This document shows, one piece after another, positions 16,693 through 26,221 of a stretch of DNA of 64,000 nt. This stretch comes from an uncultured Collinsella sp. (GTDB lineage: Bacteria > Actinomycetota > Coriobacteriia > Coriobacteriales > Coriobacteriaceae), in NCBI GenBank assembly GCA_934668345.1, contig CAKUNE010000004.1:1-64000 (forward strand), in the 5' to 3' direction. Each line of letters opens with the position of its first letter. Position 1 is the first letter of the stretch. The translations under genes and the position numbers were made by a program. The notes below the pieces were generated by a model. It was given only the letters and a program-made list of their open reading frames with translations. It did not search any database and was not told the DNA's origin.

Positions 16693-17334
16693 CTACATCA
16701 TCCCGCCTGCTCCCAGCAGCGGGCCCAATATGGACAGAAGTAACGCCGGCAAGATGAGCGTGCCGGTGGGAATCAGCAGCTTGACGGGCGCACGCTCGAT
16801 CTCGCGCTCGACCGCGGCGCGATGAGCTGCACGGATCTCGCGACTTTGAGCGGCCAGCGTCTCGGCAAGTGGGGCACCCAGGGCGAGCGCCTGCCCCACC
16901 GTGATGGCAAAGGTCTCGAGCGCTCGCACGTCCAGGTCGCGCGCGGCGGCCAACAACTCGTCCTCACGCGTGCCCACGCCCACCTGCCACGCCATGCAGG
17001 CTCGCTCAAGGCGAAGAGCCAGCACTGACCGGCGGTTGGCGCAGAAAATCTCAAGCGCCGCATCAAACGAAAGACCGGCCGAAAGACCCAAGCGCACAAC
17101 ATCGATCATCTCGGACACTTCGCCGAGCGACACTCGTGCCGGGCCGCCCGCTCCAACCGCGCCCTTCACTCGCGCGGTCAGAGCATCGACCACCGAGCGA
17201 CCCGCGGCAGCGACCAGCACCGCCTCGCGCTTGCAGGCCCCTGCGATCTTGCGTGCATCCGCCCGATCCAAACCCGTCGCGACAAATACACTCAGGGCGC
17301 GCAGGCAAGCCGCAACTGCAACCGGGGCGCTCAT
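16693..17334 (-). CDS. tadC: TadC-like inner-membrane platform protein
   Basis: 213 aa, type II secretion F-domain protein. Segment MIDVVRLGLSAGLSFDAALE is the first F-domain motif (about residues 75-95), and the C-terminus has a hydrophobic span (LLIPTGTLILPALLLSILGPLL). With TadB it forms the membrane platform on which the TadA ATPase works. The ATG overlaps the tadB stop by 4 nt. An N-terminal hydrophobic stretch (APVAVAACLRALSVFVATG) is also seen. Confidence 0.88.
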   Translation of the reverse strand: MSAPVAVAACLRALSVFVATGLDRADARKIAGACKREAVLVAAAGRSVVDALTARVKGAVGAGGPARVSLGEVSEMIDVVRLGLSAGLSFDAALEIFCANRRSVLALRLERACMAWQVGVGTREDELLAAARDLDVRALETFAITVGQALALGAPLAETLAAQSREIRAAHRAAVEREIERAPVKLLIPTGTLILPALLLSILGPLLGAGGMM

Positions 17335-18257
17335 AGCTCCACCCGCATAATGCGCCGGATAACCACCAGGGCAACGGCGTTGAGGGCGAGACCCAGCACC
17401 ACAGCGCCCGCGCCGGCAGGCGTCGCAAGACCGCGACGAAAATCTGCCGAAAGCAGCGCCAACACCGCGCACATGCCCGCCGGCATCGCCGCGACCATAT
17501 GCGCAGACATTCGAGCCTGCGACGTCTTAACATCCAGGCGGCGCTTGAGCTCAATGCGCTCCCCCACCATGCTCGACGCCTCGGACAGTAAGTCGGCAAG
17601 CGGAGCGCCGGTGCGCTGAGACACCTTAAGCGCCAAGGTCACAAGCGAAAGACCGGGGGCGTCGATACGCACGAGCAAGTCATCGAGCGCGTCGGTCGCC
17701 GAGATACCGCAATCAATCGCCGCCGCTACCCGCAAAAACTCGGTATGCACTGGTTCTTGCGCATGAGCGCCCACAAACCGCATGCCCTGCGCAAGAGAGT
17801 GCCCTGAGGCAAGCGACATTGAAAGCGCCGTAAAGGCCTCGGGCATGGCCTCTTCTACATCGTGTTGCTCACGACGATGGTCGAAGGTGTCACGCGCGGC
17901 GCCCACGCCAAGCGGCGCTACCAGCCCCAGAACAAAGCCGACGGGCGACAGCGACACCATGGTCAGAGCAATGCAGCTGGCACCGCTCGACAGCAACAGA
18001 AACGCCAGGCGCGCCGCATCATCCTCAATAACAAAGCCAAGACGATGCACTGGGACCAACGACGCCCACGAGCGGGCGATCTTTTTAAGCAGATCGTTTT
18101 CCACCAGCTCACGCGGCAGCTTCTCCGCCATCGATTCGAGCGTCTGGCGCGCCAGCTCTGCCGGCGGCACCCGCGGCACACGAGGCTCTGCCCCGCACGC
18201 CGTCGCGACCGAAAGCCCCGCCAAACCCCCTACGACGAGGGGCACAGCGATCTCCAT
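17331..18257 (-). CDS. tadB: TadB-like inner-membrane platform protein
   Basis: 308 aa, T2SF/F-domain. Two hydrophobic regions near the middle (LAFLLLSSGASCIALTMVSL and PVGFVLGLVAPLGVGA), the F-domain (EEAMPEAFTALSMSLASGHS, about residue 145), and C-terminal spans (MVAAMPAGMCAVLALL and VVLGLALNAVALVVI). Start ATG at 18255-18257 has GAGGAGG in front and overlaps the 3' end of tadA by 28 nt. Partner of TadC in the pilus assembly platform. Confidence 0.9.
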   Translation of the reverse strand: MEIAVPLVVGGLAGLSVATACGAEPRVPRVPPAELARQTLESMAEKLPRELVENDLLKKIARSWASLVPVHRLGFVIEDDAARLAFLLLSSGASCIALTMVSLSPVGFVLGLVAPLGVGAARDTFDHRREQHDVEEAMPEAFTALSMSLASGHSLAQGMRFVGAHAQEPVHTEFLRVAAAIDCGISATDALDDLLVRIDAPGLSLVTLALKVSQRTGAPLADLLSEASSMVGERIELKRRLDVKTSQARMSAHMVAAMPAGMCAVLALLSADFRRGLATPAGAGAVVLGLALNAVALVVIRRIMRVEL

Positions 18258-19558
18258 TCGTCCACCTCCTCTTGCGTGAGCGTTCCCGACCGCAAGCTCT
18301 CCGCAATAAACGGCGGCTCGCGGTCGAGCGTCCAAGTGCGTTCGGCGGCATCGAATGTCACGTAGCGCTCGAGCTCCACACCGCCCGACGCACCGCGATG
18401 AACCCCCGAATATGAGGACACAAAACGCCTGCCGTCTGCATGACGCTCGGACATCACGATGCCGTCGAGCGCCATGGCGATCTGCTCTTCAATAAGCTCG
18501 CTGGGCAAATCGATGCCGTAGCGCGCAAGCAGCGTCAGGCGAACCACGGTCTCCTGCTCGGTGCCCGCATGGAGCGTGGTGAGCGACCCGTCGTGACCCG
18601 TATTCATGGCCTGCAACATGTCGCAGCACTCGGCACCGCGCACCTCGCCCACCACGATGCGGTCGGGGCGCATGCGTAGGGCATTAGTTACCAGGTCGCG
18701 GATCGTCACCGCGCCCTCGCCCTCAATTGAAGCCTCGCGCGCCTCTAGGCGCACCACGTGCGGATGATGCGCAAACTTGAGCTCGGCAGAGTCCTCGATC
18801 GTCACGATGCGCTCACCGGTGGAAATCTCACATGACAACGCGTTGAGCAGGGTGGTCTTACCAGATCCCGTGCCTCCCGCAACCGCCAGGTCCTGTCGCA
18901 GCGACACCGCACACGACAGCAGCTGCGCATACCAAAGCGGCAGCGATCCCAACCCCACGAGCTCGTCCAGCGAGCAGATACGGTCCGAGAACTTTCGGAT
19001 GGTGAGAATCGGTCCGTCAATCGCCACAGGCGGAATCACCGCGTTGACGCGATAGCCCGTTTTGAGGCGGGCGTTGACGATGGGACTGCGCTCATCGATG
19101 CGCCTGCCCAGCGGCGAGATAATGCGATCAATGAGCACGCGAATCTGTTCATCGTCCTCAAACGCATGCTCGATGGGGTACAAGACGCCGCCGCGTTCAA
19201 AGAAAGCCGAGCGGCAGCCGTTGATCATGATCTCGGTAACGGTGTCGTCCTCGATGAGCGGCTGCAACGGCCCCAAGCCCACCACGTCATCCAAAATCTC
19301 GTCGATGATGGTCTCGCGCTCGGGCGTCGCGAGATTGGTCGGCTCCTCAACATTGAGCGCCGCCTCCACCGCAGGACGCAATTCCGAGCGGGCAAGTGCC
19401 GGGTCGATATAGGCGCTGATACGCGCCACTTCGTCGTAACCCATGCGGTCCATCACGGCGCGCTTGGTGCGTCGTTTCACGGCGCGGCGACGCCCCGCAT
19501 CTACAGGCGCTGCCGCCGCCGCAGCGCCGGCAGCCTTAATCCTCGTTTGCAGGCTCAT
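18230..19558 (-). CDS. tadA: TadA/CpaF pilus assembly ATPase
   Basis: 442-aa secretion ATPase of the VirB11/CpaF family that powers Flp pilus assembly. Walker A is [15 protein letters not shown] (about residue 225); the Walker B/Asp box region is [14 protein letters not shown] (about residue 292); the His-containing [11 protein letters not shown] (about residue 318) is typical. An N-terminal Ala-rich stretch and [11 protein letters not shown] complete the family pattern. It overlaps tadZ by 4 nt (ATGA). Confidence 0.95.
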   Translation of the reverse strand: MSLQTRIKAAGAAAAAAPVDAGRRRAVKRRTKRAVMDRMGYDEVARISAYIDPALARSELRPAVEAALNVEEPTNLATPERETIIDEILDDVVGLGPLQPLIEDDTVTEIMINGCRSAFFERGGVLYPIEHAFEDDEQIRVLIDRIISPLGRRIDERSPIVNARLKTGYRVNAVIPPVAIDGPILTIRKFSDRICSLDELVGLGSLPLWYAQLLSCAVSLRQDLAVAGGTGSGKTTLLNALSCEISTGERIVTIEDSAELKFAHHPHVVRLEAREASIEGEGAVTIRDLVTNALRMRPDRIVVGEVRGAECCDMLQAMNTGHDGSLTTLHAGTEQETVVRLTLLARYGIDLPSELIEEQIAMALDGIVMSERHADGRRFVSSYSGVHRGASGGVELERYVTFDAAERTWTLDREPPFIAESLRSGTLTQEEVDEWRSLCPSS

Positions 19559-21186
19559 CGCTGATCACCCTCGCGCGACCAGGGAAGGCGGATACGCGGG
19601 CGTTCGGTGCGCGTTGCACGGTCGGCGACCATATCGCTCCAAGGGCCGACGGCGCACCCCAGTTCCACGAGCATCTCGCGCGTGGCCTCACGCACGCTAG
19701 TCGCAAAAGCGCTGGTCTGCCCCACTGCCTCGTCAGCGCGCCCAAACGCCATGAGCGCGGCGAGATCCTGCCCGCCATCGGCGATACGAATCTTGGAGCT
19801 CAACGCACAGGCAATCTCAAAACGCATGGCGACGTCCTCGTCGGCACCGCGCGCACCAAATCGGTTGAACACGGCGCTCATGCGCGTGCGCGGCACGCCT
19901 ACACGACCCGCCAGCTCAATGACGCGCGAAGCGGATGTCGCGGATGACACCGCCGCATCGCCTACGATCAGGCAACGGTCGCTCGCCGCCACCGCGGCGG
20001 CAACGGCATCGCCCCAAAAGACCGAAGTGTCGACAAAGACCACGTCGGATTCACGACGCAGAATATCAAGAAGCAGCTCTACCGGACGCGCCATGAGCTC
20101 GGCCTGTTCGGGCGCGGCGACCGGTCCCCAAAGCGTGACACCCGGGGCCACGCGCATCGATGCTGCGACAACGTCCGGCTCGACTAGCGCGCCTGCAGCC
20201 GATGGCTCGATAAGTGCCGCCATATCGCGCGGACTATCGGCACCTAACAGGTCGTAGAGATTTCCAAACATGAGGTCTAAGTCGAGCACGGCAGCTCGCA
20301 GACCCAACAGCGAGGCCGCGTGCGCCATGGTGGCGATAATCGTCGACTTGCCGCAGCCGCCCGATCCCGAAATAGCGCAGATGACCGGCGCTCGACGCGA
20401 CGGTGACGCGGCGTCCGTTGGTGGCACGGAAACCGGCGACGCCGCGGGGACCGGAGGTAACGTTCCCGTCTCCCCCATCGCCACTCGCTGTGCCCAACCC
20501 GGCATGACAGGCTGATTGGTCTGCGAGATCTTTTCGCGCTGCATCGGCAACGCCTCGTCGCACCCGGCAAAGCCCTCAACCTCGTCGAGCCCATCGGCCA
20601 GATTCACGCCGTGAACGTATCCCAAATCTTCGGCCGGAACGTCATCGCCATACGGCACTGGCCCTCCAGCGTCATCGTATGTAAGGGGGTCCCGGGGACG
20701 CCGACCATGCTCGGCTTCCGCTTTTCCATAATCATCAACACGCGGGCCTCTTGTAGCGCGAGGCGCCCCGGATTCCCTATCAACAAAAGCATCGGGCTCA
20801 ATCGTCATGCGCCGATCGGAATCAACCGCTCCCTCGCCCGTGCACCCGTTGCCGCACAAACTGTGCGCAGCGATGACCTCGGTCGCCCCCGCGCGAAACA
20901 GTCCTTCGATATCCGACGGGTCGAGCGTCTCTATCAATACGACAACGCGGCTCACGCGGCCCTCAGTCGTCAAGCGCGCAACGGTCTTTCGCACGGTCTC
21001 GGCATCGAACAGAGACGCTGCGATGATGGCGGCTCCGCGACGCGACGGAAACGCCCGCGCCATGGAAACCAGCCCGTCCAGGTCACCCACGCGAAGCACC
21101 TGTGCACCCACATCACGGCCCTCGACTTCCCGCTGCAACAGTCCGTAATCGCCGCACGCGCAGCACGCAAGCCAGATCACCTTCAT
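19555..21186 (-). CDS. tadZ: TadZ/CpaE-like pilus localisation ATPase
   Basis: 543 aa. The N-terminal part resembles an atypical receiver domain (RVSRVVVLIETLDPSDIEGL); a long low-complexity linker follows; the C-terminal half is a MinD/ParA-type ATPase with deviant Walker A ICAISGSGGCGKSTIIATMA (about residues 264-283) and LDLDLMFGN. TadZ/CpaE places the pilus machine. Start: ATG at 21184-21186 or the GTG immediately before it at 21187-21189; both follow GGAGG and overlap the cpaB stop. Confidence 0.88.
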   Translation of the reverse strand: MKVIWLACCACGDYGLLQREVEGRDVGAQVLRVGDLDGLVSMARAFPSRRGAAIIAASLFDAETVRKTVARLTTEGRVSRVVVLIETLDPSDIEGLFRAGATEVIAAHSLCGNGCTGEGAVDSDRRMTIEPDAFVDRESGAPRATRGPRVDDYGKAEAEHGRRPRDPLTYDDAGGPVPYGDDVPAEDLGYVHGVNLADGLDEVEGFAGCDEALPMQREKISQTNQPVMPGWAQRVAMGETGTLPPVPAASPVSVPPTDAASPSRRAPVICAISGSGGCGKSTIIATMAHAASLLGLRAAVLDLDLMFGNLYDLLGADSPRDMAALIEPSAAGALVEPDVVAASMRVAPGVTLWGPVAAPEQAELMARPVELLLDILRRESDVVFVDTSVFWGDAVAAAVAASDRCLIVGDAAVSSATSASRVIELAGRVGVPRTRMSAVFNRFGARGADEDVAMRFEIACALSSKIRIADGGQDLAALMAFGRADEAVGQTSAFATSVREATREMLVELGCAVGPWSDMVADRATRTERPRIRLPWSREGDQR

Positions 21187-21845
21187 CACTCGTCGCCTCC
21201 GCTCTTTTTGCCGCGCGCCGTGGCGGGAATCGTCAAGCTGACCGTTCCCTTGCCCGAGGCTCCCAGCAGTTCCTTGACGTCTTCGGGGTCAGCCGCCAGC
21301 GTCACCCATTCGATCTTGCCCTCGCGCGTGGCACCGGAATCCTCACTGGTATCGATCACGTACGCGCCGCACAGCCGATCGGTTACGCCGTCTTTTTGCA
21401 CATACACATCCACGTAGCTGCCCACGCCCGCAGCACCGCCGACCGAGTGCTCGGCATCGACCGCCACCGAAACGGCAACCTTGCCCTTAGGCACCTCGAG
21501 CTTGTGGCTCTCGGCCTTGGTGTAGACATTGCAGATCACGGCGTTTTTGGGAATACGCGAAGTCGTCACGTCGCCGCGCACCTGGCGCAGCTCGGTCGCC
21601 GCGTCACGCGGCAGCAGGCTCGTCAGCCATTCCTGGGTTACGACATTGGTCTCATCGAGGGTCTCGCCCACATCGATATCGCGCGCCGCGACGCATACCT
21701 CGACGCGATCGCCACCGTACTTGGCCAAGGTCTCAGCCTGGACCTGTTCGGCTCGTGAGCGGATCGACGAGCCGTAAGCCATGCAGAGCAGCGCAGCGAG
21801 CACACCCGCGACCAGACTGATGGCGATGCGCTTGCTCTTGTTCAC
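21186..21845 (-). CDS. cpaB: CpaB/RcpC-like pilus assembly protein (SAF domain)
   Basis: 219 aa. An N-terminal membrane anchor (SKRIAISLVAGVLAALLCMAYG) is followed by a SAF domain (EVCVAARDIDVGETLDETNV, about residues 47-66) and the rest of the CpaB/RcpC fold (KGKVAVSVAVDAEHSVGG, VGSYVDVYV). In diderms this protein works with the RcpA secretin; here no secretin exists, as expected for a monoderm. I choose the GTG at 21843-21845 because GAGGAG lies 5 nt before it; an ATG 15 nt upstream lacks a ribosome site. First gene of the Tad operon. Confidence 0.85.
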   Translation of the reverse strand: MNKSKRIAISLVAGVLAALLCMAYGSSIRSRAEQVQAETLAKYGGDRVEVCVAARDIDVGETLDETNVVTQEWLTSLLPRDAATELRQVRGDVTTSRIPKNAVICNVYTKAESHKLEVPKGKVAVSVAVDAEHSVGGAAGVGSYVDVYVQKDGVTDRLCGAYVIDTSEDSGATREGKIEWVTLAADPEDVKELLGASGKGTVSLTIPATARGKKSGGDE

Positions 21846-21955
21846 GGCCGCTCCTCTCATGGCAGTGCCGGGCGAATGCCCGTACCACCATTGTCTGGGC
21901 GGTCAGAGCGCAAAGCGGCGCAATCGCGATCTTGGTTTTCGATGTCAAACCAATC

Positions 21956-22007
21956 GCTGACCAAAAGCTGACCAGCCCGTCAAGCTCGTGGCAAGGTTTT
22001 GGTCAGC
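21956..22007. promoter_or_regulatory. Candidate operator upstream of the Tad operon
   Basis: GCTGACCA occurs twice in tandem (21956-21963 and 21967-21974, 11-bp period, so on the same DNA face) and once inverted (TGGTCAGC, 22000-22007). GCTGACCAAAA and TTTTGGTCAGC form a perfect 11-bp inverted repeat. It is 110-160 bp before the cpaB start, in the only gap that can hold the operon promoter. The protein that might bind is unknown. Confidence 0.5.
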
Positions 22008-22044
22008 ACGTTAGCAAACTGCATGTTTCGAGGCTTTTCCGCAG

Positions 22045-22080
22045 CAAAAAAGCCGTCTCCCGAACAGTTGGGAGACGGCT
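22045..22080 (-). terminator. Terminator after rsgA
   Basis: AGCCGTCTCCC / GGGAGACGGCT, 11-bp perfect stem, followed on the minus strand by TTTTTT, 18 nt after the rsgA stop. Confidence 0.9.
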
Positions 22081-22097
22081 GCCATAGGAAAAATCAA

Positions 22098-23282
22098 TTA
22101 CAGATGGACATCGGGATCGAGCATTTGAGCGCTCACGCGCATGGATGACGCCAGGTTTTGGAACGTTTCCAGACGCAGGCTGTCAATCTGCCCGGCGTCT
22201 TCGGCCTCGCGAACGGCGCAACCCGGCTCATGGGTATGCGTGCAATCGCCAAACCGGCACGCGCGCGATGCCTCGACAATCTCGGGGAAGGCGCGGGCCA
22301 GACCCCGCTCATGTCCCACGAGCGGCAAACTGCGCAGACCCGGGGCATCGGCGATCACGCCGGCGTCGCCCGGCAGCGCCACCATCACGCGCGCGACGGT
22401 AGTGTGACGGCCCTGGTCGTCGCGTTCGCGCACACCGCCGGTCGCCAGCGTATCGTGGCCCAGCAGTGCATTGAGCAGCGTCGACTTGCCGGCACCCGAC
22501 TCGCCCAGAATCATGGCGCAGCTCCCGACAGGCACGCAGGCACGGACCTCGTCCAGGCCGCGGCCCTCGGCAGAAGAGGTCACGATCACGCGCACATCCG
22601 GACCCACCAAGCGATGCACGCGGTCCAAGTCGCGGTCGAGCTCGTCAGCCTCGCAGCGATCGGCCTTGGTGAGCACCACTACCGGTTCGGCATCGCAGTC
22701 GAGCGCCAGCACGAGCGAGCGCGCCACGCGATCAAGCAGCACCTCGCCAGCGCCAAGCGCTTGCACGATCAGCACGCTGTCCACGTTGGAACAGAGTACC
22801 TGACGCTCCCCGCGGGCGCGACCGCGCCAACGCTCAAAGCTCGTGCGGCGCGGCAGCACGCATTCGATCACGCCCATATCGTGCCCGGGAGCACGACGCA
22901 CCGCCACGCGGTCGCCCACGGCGGGCAGCAGGACCTCGTCCTCGCCACGCGACTTGGCAAACCCCACGGCGTGCTCGGCACGGAAGGTGTCGTCGGCAGT
23001 CGCCACCAACGGAAACCCGCGGTCCAGGCGCACCACGGCGCCCAGCTGCATTTGCTCGGGCTCCTCGGCATGCGCGCAAAAGTCATCGAAGGCAGCCTGC
23101 TGAGCCGCATCGACCGGCAGGTCATCGAACGCCGGAACGTCCTGCAGCGCGTCGAGTCCCGGCACGCTTGCCAGCAACTCCTCAGCAGATGCAGGGGCTT
23201 CAGTCGCGAGCTTCCGACGACGATCGCGCTTAGCCCGCGCCCCCGTCGTCTTTTTCTTCGCTTTAGCCTTAGCCTTGCCCAC
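22098..23282 (-). CDS. rsgA: Ribosome small-subunit GTPase RsgA
   Basis: Circularly permuted GTPase that helps late maturation of the 30S subunit. Motif order G4-G1-G3 is seen: VVLTKADRCE (G4), LGESGAGKSTLLNALLG (G1), then IADAPGLRSL (G3, with Ala in place of the usual Thr). The C-terminal zinc finger is CRFGDCTHTHEPGCAV. An OB-fold precedes the GTPase. The N-terminus has a Lys-rich tail (GKAKAKAKKKTTGARAKRD). I chose GTG at 23280-23282, with GGGAGG 6 nt before it, giving 394 aa; no ATG fits as well. Confidence 0.92.
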   Translation of the reverse strand: MGKAKAKAKKKTTGARAKRDRRRKLATEAPASAEELLASVPGLDALQDVPAFDDLPVDAAQQAAFDDFCAHAEEPEQMQLGAVVRLDRGFPLVATADDTFRAEHAVGFAKSRGEDEVLLPAVGDRVAVRRAPGHDMGVIECVLPRRTSFERWRGRARGERQVLCSNVDSVLIVQALGAGEVLLDRVARSLVLALDCDAEPVVVLTKADRCEADELDRDLDRVHRLVGPDVRVIVTSSAEGRGLDEVRACVPVGSCAMILGESGAGKSTLLNALLGHDTLATGGVRERDDQGRHTTVARVMVALPGDAGVIADAPGLRSLPLVGHERGLARAFPEIVEASRACRFGDCTHTHEPGCAVREAEDAGQIDSLRLETFQNLASSMRVSAQMLDPDVHL

Positions 23283-23330
23283 AAGCGCCTCCCAGCACCC
23301 AACCACACAACTGAGCAGGTATTTTACCCA

Positions 23331-23366
23331 CAAAAAAGAGCCGGTCGAGCAAATGCTCGACCGGCT
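23331..23366 (-). terminator. Terminator upstream of rsgA, after the ATPase
   Basis: GAGCCGGTCGAGCA / TGCTCGACCGGCTC perfect 14-bp stem with AA loop (23337-23366), followed on the minus strand by TTTTTTG. It ends the P-type ATPase transcript, beyond the stem-loop repeat. Confidence 0.88.
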
Positions 23367-23426
23367 CACACACTTTCCCTCAGCCTTTATCATCCGCACA
23401 GGAGAAAAGCCAGCAAAGTCACCGTA

Positions 23427-23521
23427 GGGCCCGCCCGCCGGGAGGGGTTTCCAAAGGGCACATCCCGCAGCCGCAAAGCGGCGAGGACGTGCCCGTGGAA
23501 ACCCCGCAGGCAGGCGGGCCC
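23427..23521. repeat. Conserved-loop stem-loop family 1, copy 1
   Basis: A 95-nt hairpin with three helices: outer GGGCCCGCC/GGCGGGCCC, middle GGGGTTTCC/GGAAACCCC, inner GGGCAC/GTGCCC, around a 27-nt loop (23462-23488) that contains ATCCCGCAGCCGC and GCGAGGAC. It starts 12 nt after the stop codon of the P-type ATPase. Copy 2 is at 32182-32276, 12 nt after the pheT stop, with compensatory changes in the stems and 25 of 27 loop bases conserved. Confidence 0.8.
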
Positions 23522-23533
23522 GGACAGGTTAAC

Positions 23534-26215
23534 TTACTCCTTCTCGACCGCGCGCATGATCGCCTTGTAGATCTCCATCAGCGGGATGATCAGGAAGGCC
23601 AGGCCCAAGGCAGCGACAACGCCCTTGAGCTCAAGCGTCACGGGGCCAAAGAACATCTCGGCAAGCGTCGGCTGCACGGTTACGATCACCGTCAGCACCA
23701 GCGCCAGCGCGGCGGAAGCCCACAGCCACTTGTTCTGCTTCTTCATGGTGAACAGCGACGCACGACGGCTGCGCATATTGAAGCAGTGGAAAATCTCAAC
23801 CATGTTGAGCGTGATGAACGCCATCATCACGCCTTCCTCGTCGGCATTGCCGGCGATCATATCGGCGATGTGGATGTAGCCCATGTCAAAGTACACGCCC
23901 ACAAAGAAGCTCGCCAGCACCAGCACGGTGATGATTAGGCCCTGGACCACACAGTCCAGGCCCATATTGCCGGCAAAGACGCCGTCCTTGGCGTTGCGCG
24001 GTTTGCGCTTCATGATGTCGCCCTCGGCATCCTCCATGCCCAACGCGAGCGCGGGGAAGCAGTCGGTAACTAGGTTCACCCACAGCAGCTGCACCGGCTG
24101 GAAGATGGTAAAGCCGATGAGCGTGGCGATAAACACCGAGAATACCTCGGCAAGGTTGGCCGAAAGCAGGAACTGGATGACCTTGCGAATGTTGTCGTAG
24201 ATGCGACGGCCCTCTTCGCAGGCACCGATGATGGTGGCGAAGTTGTCGTCGGCAAGCACCATGTCGGCGACGTTCTTGGTGACATCGGTACCGGTGATGC
24301 CCATGCCCACGCCGATGTCGGCGCGCTTGATGGACGGAGCGTCGTTGACGCCGTCGCCCGTCATGGCCACGATCTGGTCGCGCGACTTCCAAGCCTCGAC
24401 GATGCGGGTCTTGTGCTCGGGCTGGACGCGGGCGTACACGCCGTAATCCTCGATGTGCGCGTCGAGCTCCTCGTCGCTCATACGATCGAGGTCGGCACCG
24501 GTGATGGCCTGGCTGCGATCGGCGACGATGCCCAGCTGCTTGGCGATGGCCACGGCGGTGTCGATGTGGTCGCCCGTGATCATGACGGTGCGGATACCGG
24601 CGTCGTGCGCCTCGCGGATGGCGTCGGCGACCTCGGGGCGGACCGGGTCAATCATGCCGGACAGGCCGCAAAAGACCAGGTCATGCTCGAGCGCGGCAGG
24701 ACTGCAGTCGGCCGGGACCTCGGTGTAGGTGCGGCTTGCCAGCGCAAGCACGCGCAGGGCCTCGTCGGCCATGGCCTTGTTGGCGGCCACGAGCTCGGCA
24801 CGACGCTCCTCGGTCAACGGGACGACCTTGTCGCCCTCGTAGATATGGGTGCACAGGCCGATCACCACATCGGGCGCGCCCTTGGTGTACTGCTCATACT
24901 CGCCGTCCAGGGTCTCGACGACCACGGACATCATCTTGCGGCCCGAGTCAAACGGGGCCTCGCCCACGCGCGGGTGCTCGGCAGTCAGGCCAGTAAGACC
25001 AGCCTTGCCGGCATCGTTGACGAGCGCGCACTCAGTCGGCTCGCCCACGGCCTCGCCCAGGTCCTCGTCCCACTGGGCATCGGAACACAGCGCCATTCCG
25101 GCCAGGAACTTCTCCTTAGGCGCAGCGAGCTCGTGCTTGACGACGGTCATCTTGTTCTGGGTAAGGGTGCCGGTCTTGTCGGAGCAGATGGTCTGCGTGC
25201 AGCCAAGGGTCTCGACGGCAGAGAGCTTGCGGATAATCGCCTGGCGCTTGGCCATCTTGGTCACGCCGAGCGACAGCACGATGGTCACGACGGCGACCAG
25301 GCCCTCGGGGATGGCGGCGACGGCAAGCGAGACGGCGACCATAAAGGTGTCGAGCAGGGCAGTCGGGTCGGTGAGGACGTTGCCCACGCCGTGGCGGAGG
25401 ATGTCAACGCCAAAGATCACGACGCAGATAACGATAACCATAATGGTGAGGATGCGGCTGAGCTCGGCAAGCTTCACCTGCAGCGGCGTGAGCTCTTCCT
25501 TGGCCTCGGCCAGGGCGCCGGCGATCTTACCCATCTCGGTGTTCATGCCGGTGCCGACCACGACGGCGCGGCCGCGGCCGTATACCACGGTGGAACCCAT
25601 GTAGCACATGTTCTTGCGGTCGCCGAGCGGCACGTCATCGGTGCCCGCGGCAAGCTCAATCACGTTGGCGTGCTTCTCTACGGGCACGGACTCGCCGGTG
25701 AGTGCGGCCTCTTCGATCTTCATCGTGGCGCTCTCGAGCACACGGCAGTCGGCCGGGACGGAGTCGCCCGCCTCGAGCATGATAACGTCGCCGGGCACGA
25801 GCTCAGCGCTCGGCAGGTGCACGAGCTTGCCGTCGCGCAACACCTTGGACTGCGCCGCGCTCATCTCCTGCAGGGCCTCGAGGGCCTCCTCGCTCTTGGC
25901 TTCTTGGACCACGCCCAGCACCGAGTTGACGATAACGACGAACATGATGATGAAGACATCGGCAAAGTCGGGCTCGCCCTTGACCATGCCCGTGAGTGCG
26001 CTGATGACGGCGGCAACGATCAGCATGATGACCATGGGGTCGGCCATCTGCTCAAAGAAGCGCTTCCACAACGGTGTCTTCTCTGCTTCCTCGAGCTTGT
26101 TAGGGCCTGTCTTGGCGAGGCGCGACGACGCCTCGCCGGTGCTCAGGCCGAGGTTCTCATCGACACCCTGGTCGCTGAGCACCTCCGCCGCGGCGGACAG
26201 GTATTCCTTTTGCAT
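23534..26215 (-). CDS. P-type cation-transporting ATPase (PMCA/Ca-type)
   Basis: 893-aa P2-type ATPase. Key motifs are intact: actuator TGESVPVE (about residue 162), PEGL in the fourth membrane helix (AVAAIPEGLVAVVTIVLS), phosphorylation site CSDKTGTLTQNKM (about residue 320), nucleotide-binding KGAPD, and hinge MTGDGVNDAPSIKRADIGVGMG. Around ten membrane spans are predicted. The substrate is probably Ca2+; Mn2+ or Mg2+ cannot be excluded. The start is ATG 26213-26215, with AGGAGGGG 7-8 nt before it, and not the far-upstream in-frame ATG. The ribosome site lies inside the structured leader at 26222-26320. Confidence 0.93.
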   Translation of the reverse strand: MQKEYLSAAAEVLSDQGVDENLGLSTGEASSRLAKTGPNKLEEAEKTPLWKRFFEQMADPMVIMLIVAAVISALTGMVKGEPDFADVFIIMFVVIVNSVLGVVQEAKSEEALEALQEMSAAQSKVLRDGKLVHLPSAELVPGDVIMLEAGDSVPADCRVLESATMKIEEAALTGESVPVEKHANVIELAAGTDDVPLGDRKNMCYMGSTVVYGRGRAVVVGTGMNTEMGKIAGALAEAKEELTPLQVKLAELSRILTIMVIVICVVIFGVDILRHGVGNVLTDPTALLDTFMVAVSLAVAAIPEGLVAVVTIVLSLGVTKMAKRQAIIRKLSAVETLGCTQTICSDKTGTLTQNKMTVVKHELAAPKEKFLAGMALCSDAQWDEDLGEAVGEPTECALVNDAGKAGLTGLTAEHPRVGEAPFDSGRKMMSVVVETLDGEYEQYTKGAPDVVIGLCTHIYEGDKVVPLTEERRAELVAANKAMADEALRVLALASRTYTEVPADCSPAALEHDLVFCGLSGMIDPVRPEVADAIREAHDAGIRTVMITGDHIDTAVAIAKQLGIVADRSQAITGADLDRMSDEELDAHIEDYGVYARVQPEHKTRIVEAWKSRDQIVAMTGDGVNDAPSIKRADIGVGMGITGTDVTKNVADMVLADDNFATIIGACEEGRRIYDNIRKVIQFLLSANLAEVFSVFIATLIGFTIFQPVQLLWVNLVTDCFPALALGMEDAEGDIMKRKPRNAKDGVFAGNMGLDCVVQGLIITVLVLASFFVGVYFDMGYIHIADMIAGNADEEGVMMAFITLNMVEIFHCFNMRSRRASLFTMKKQNKWLWASAALALVLTVIVTVQPTLAEMFFGPVTLELKGVVAALGLAFLIIPLMEIYKAIMRAVEKE

Positions 26216-26221
26216 ATAGAG

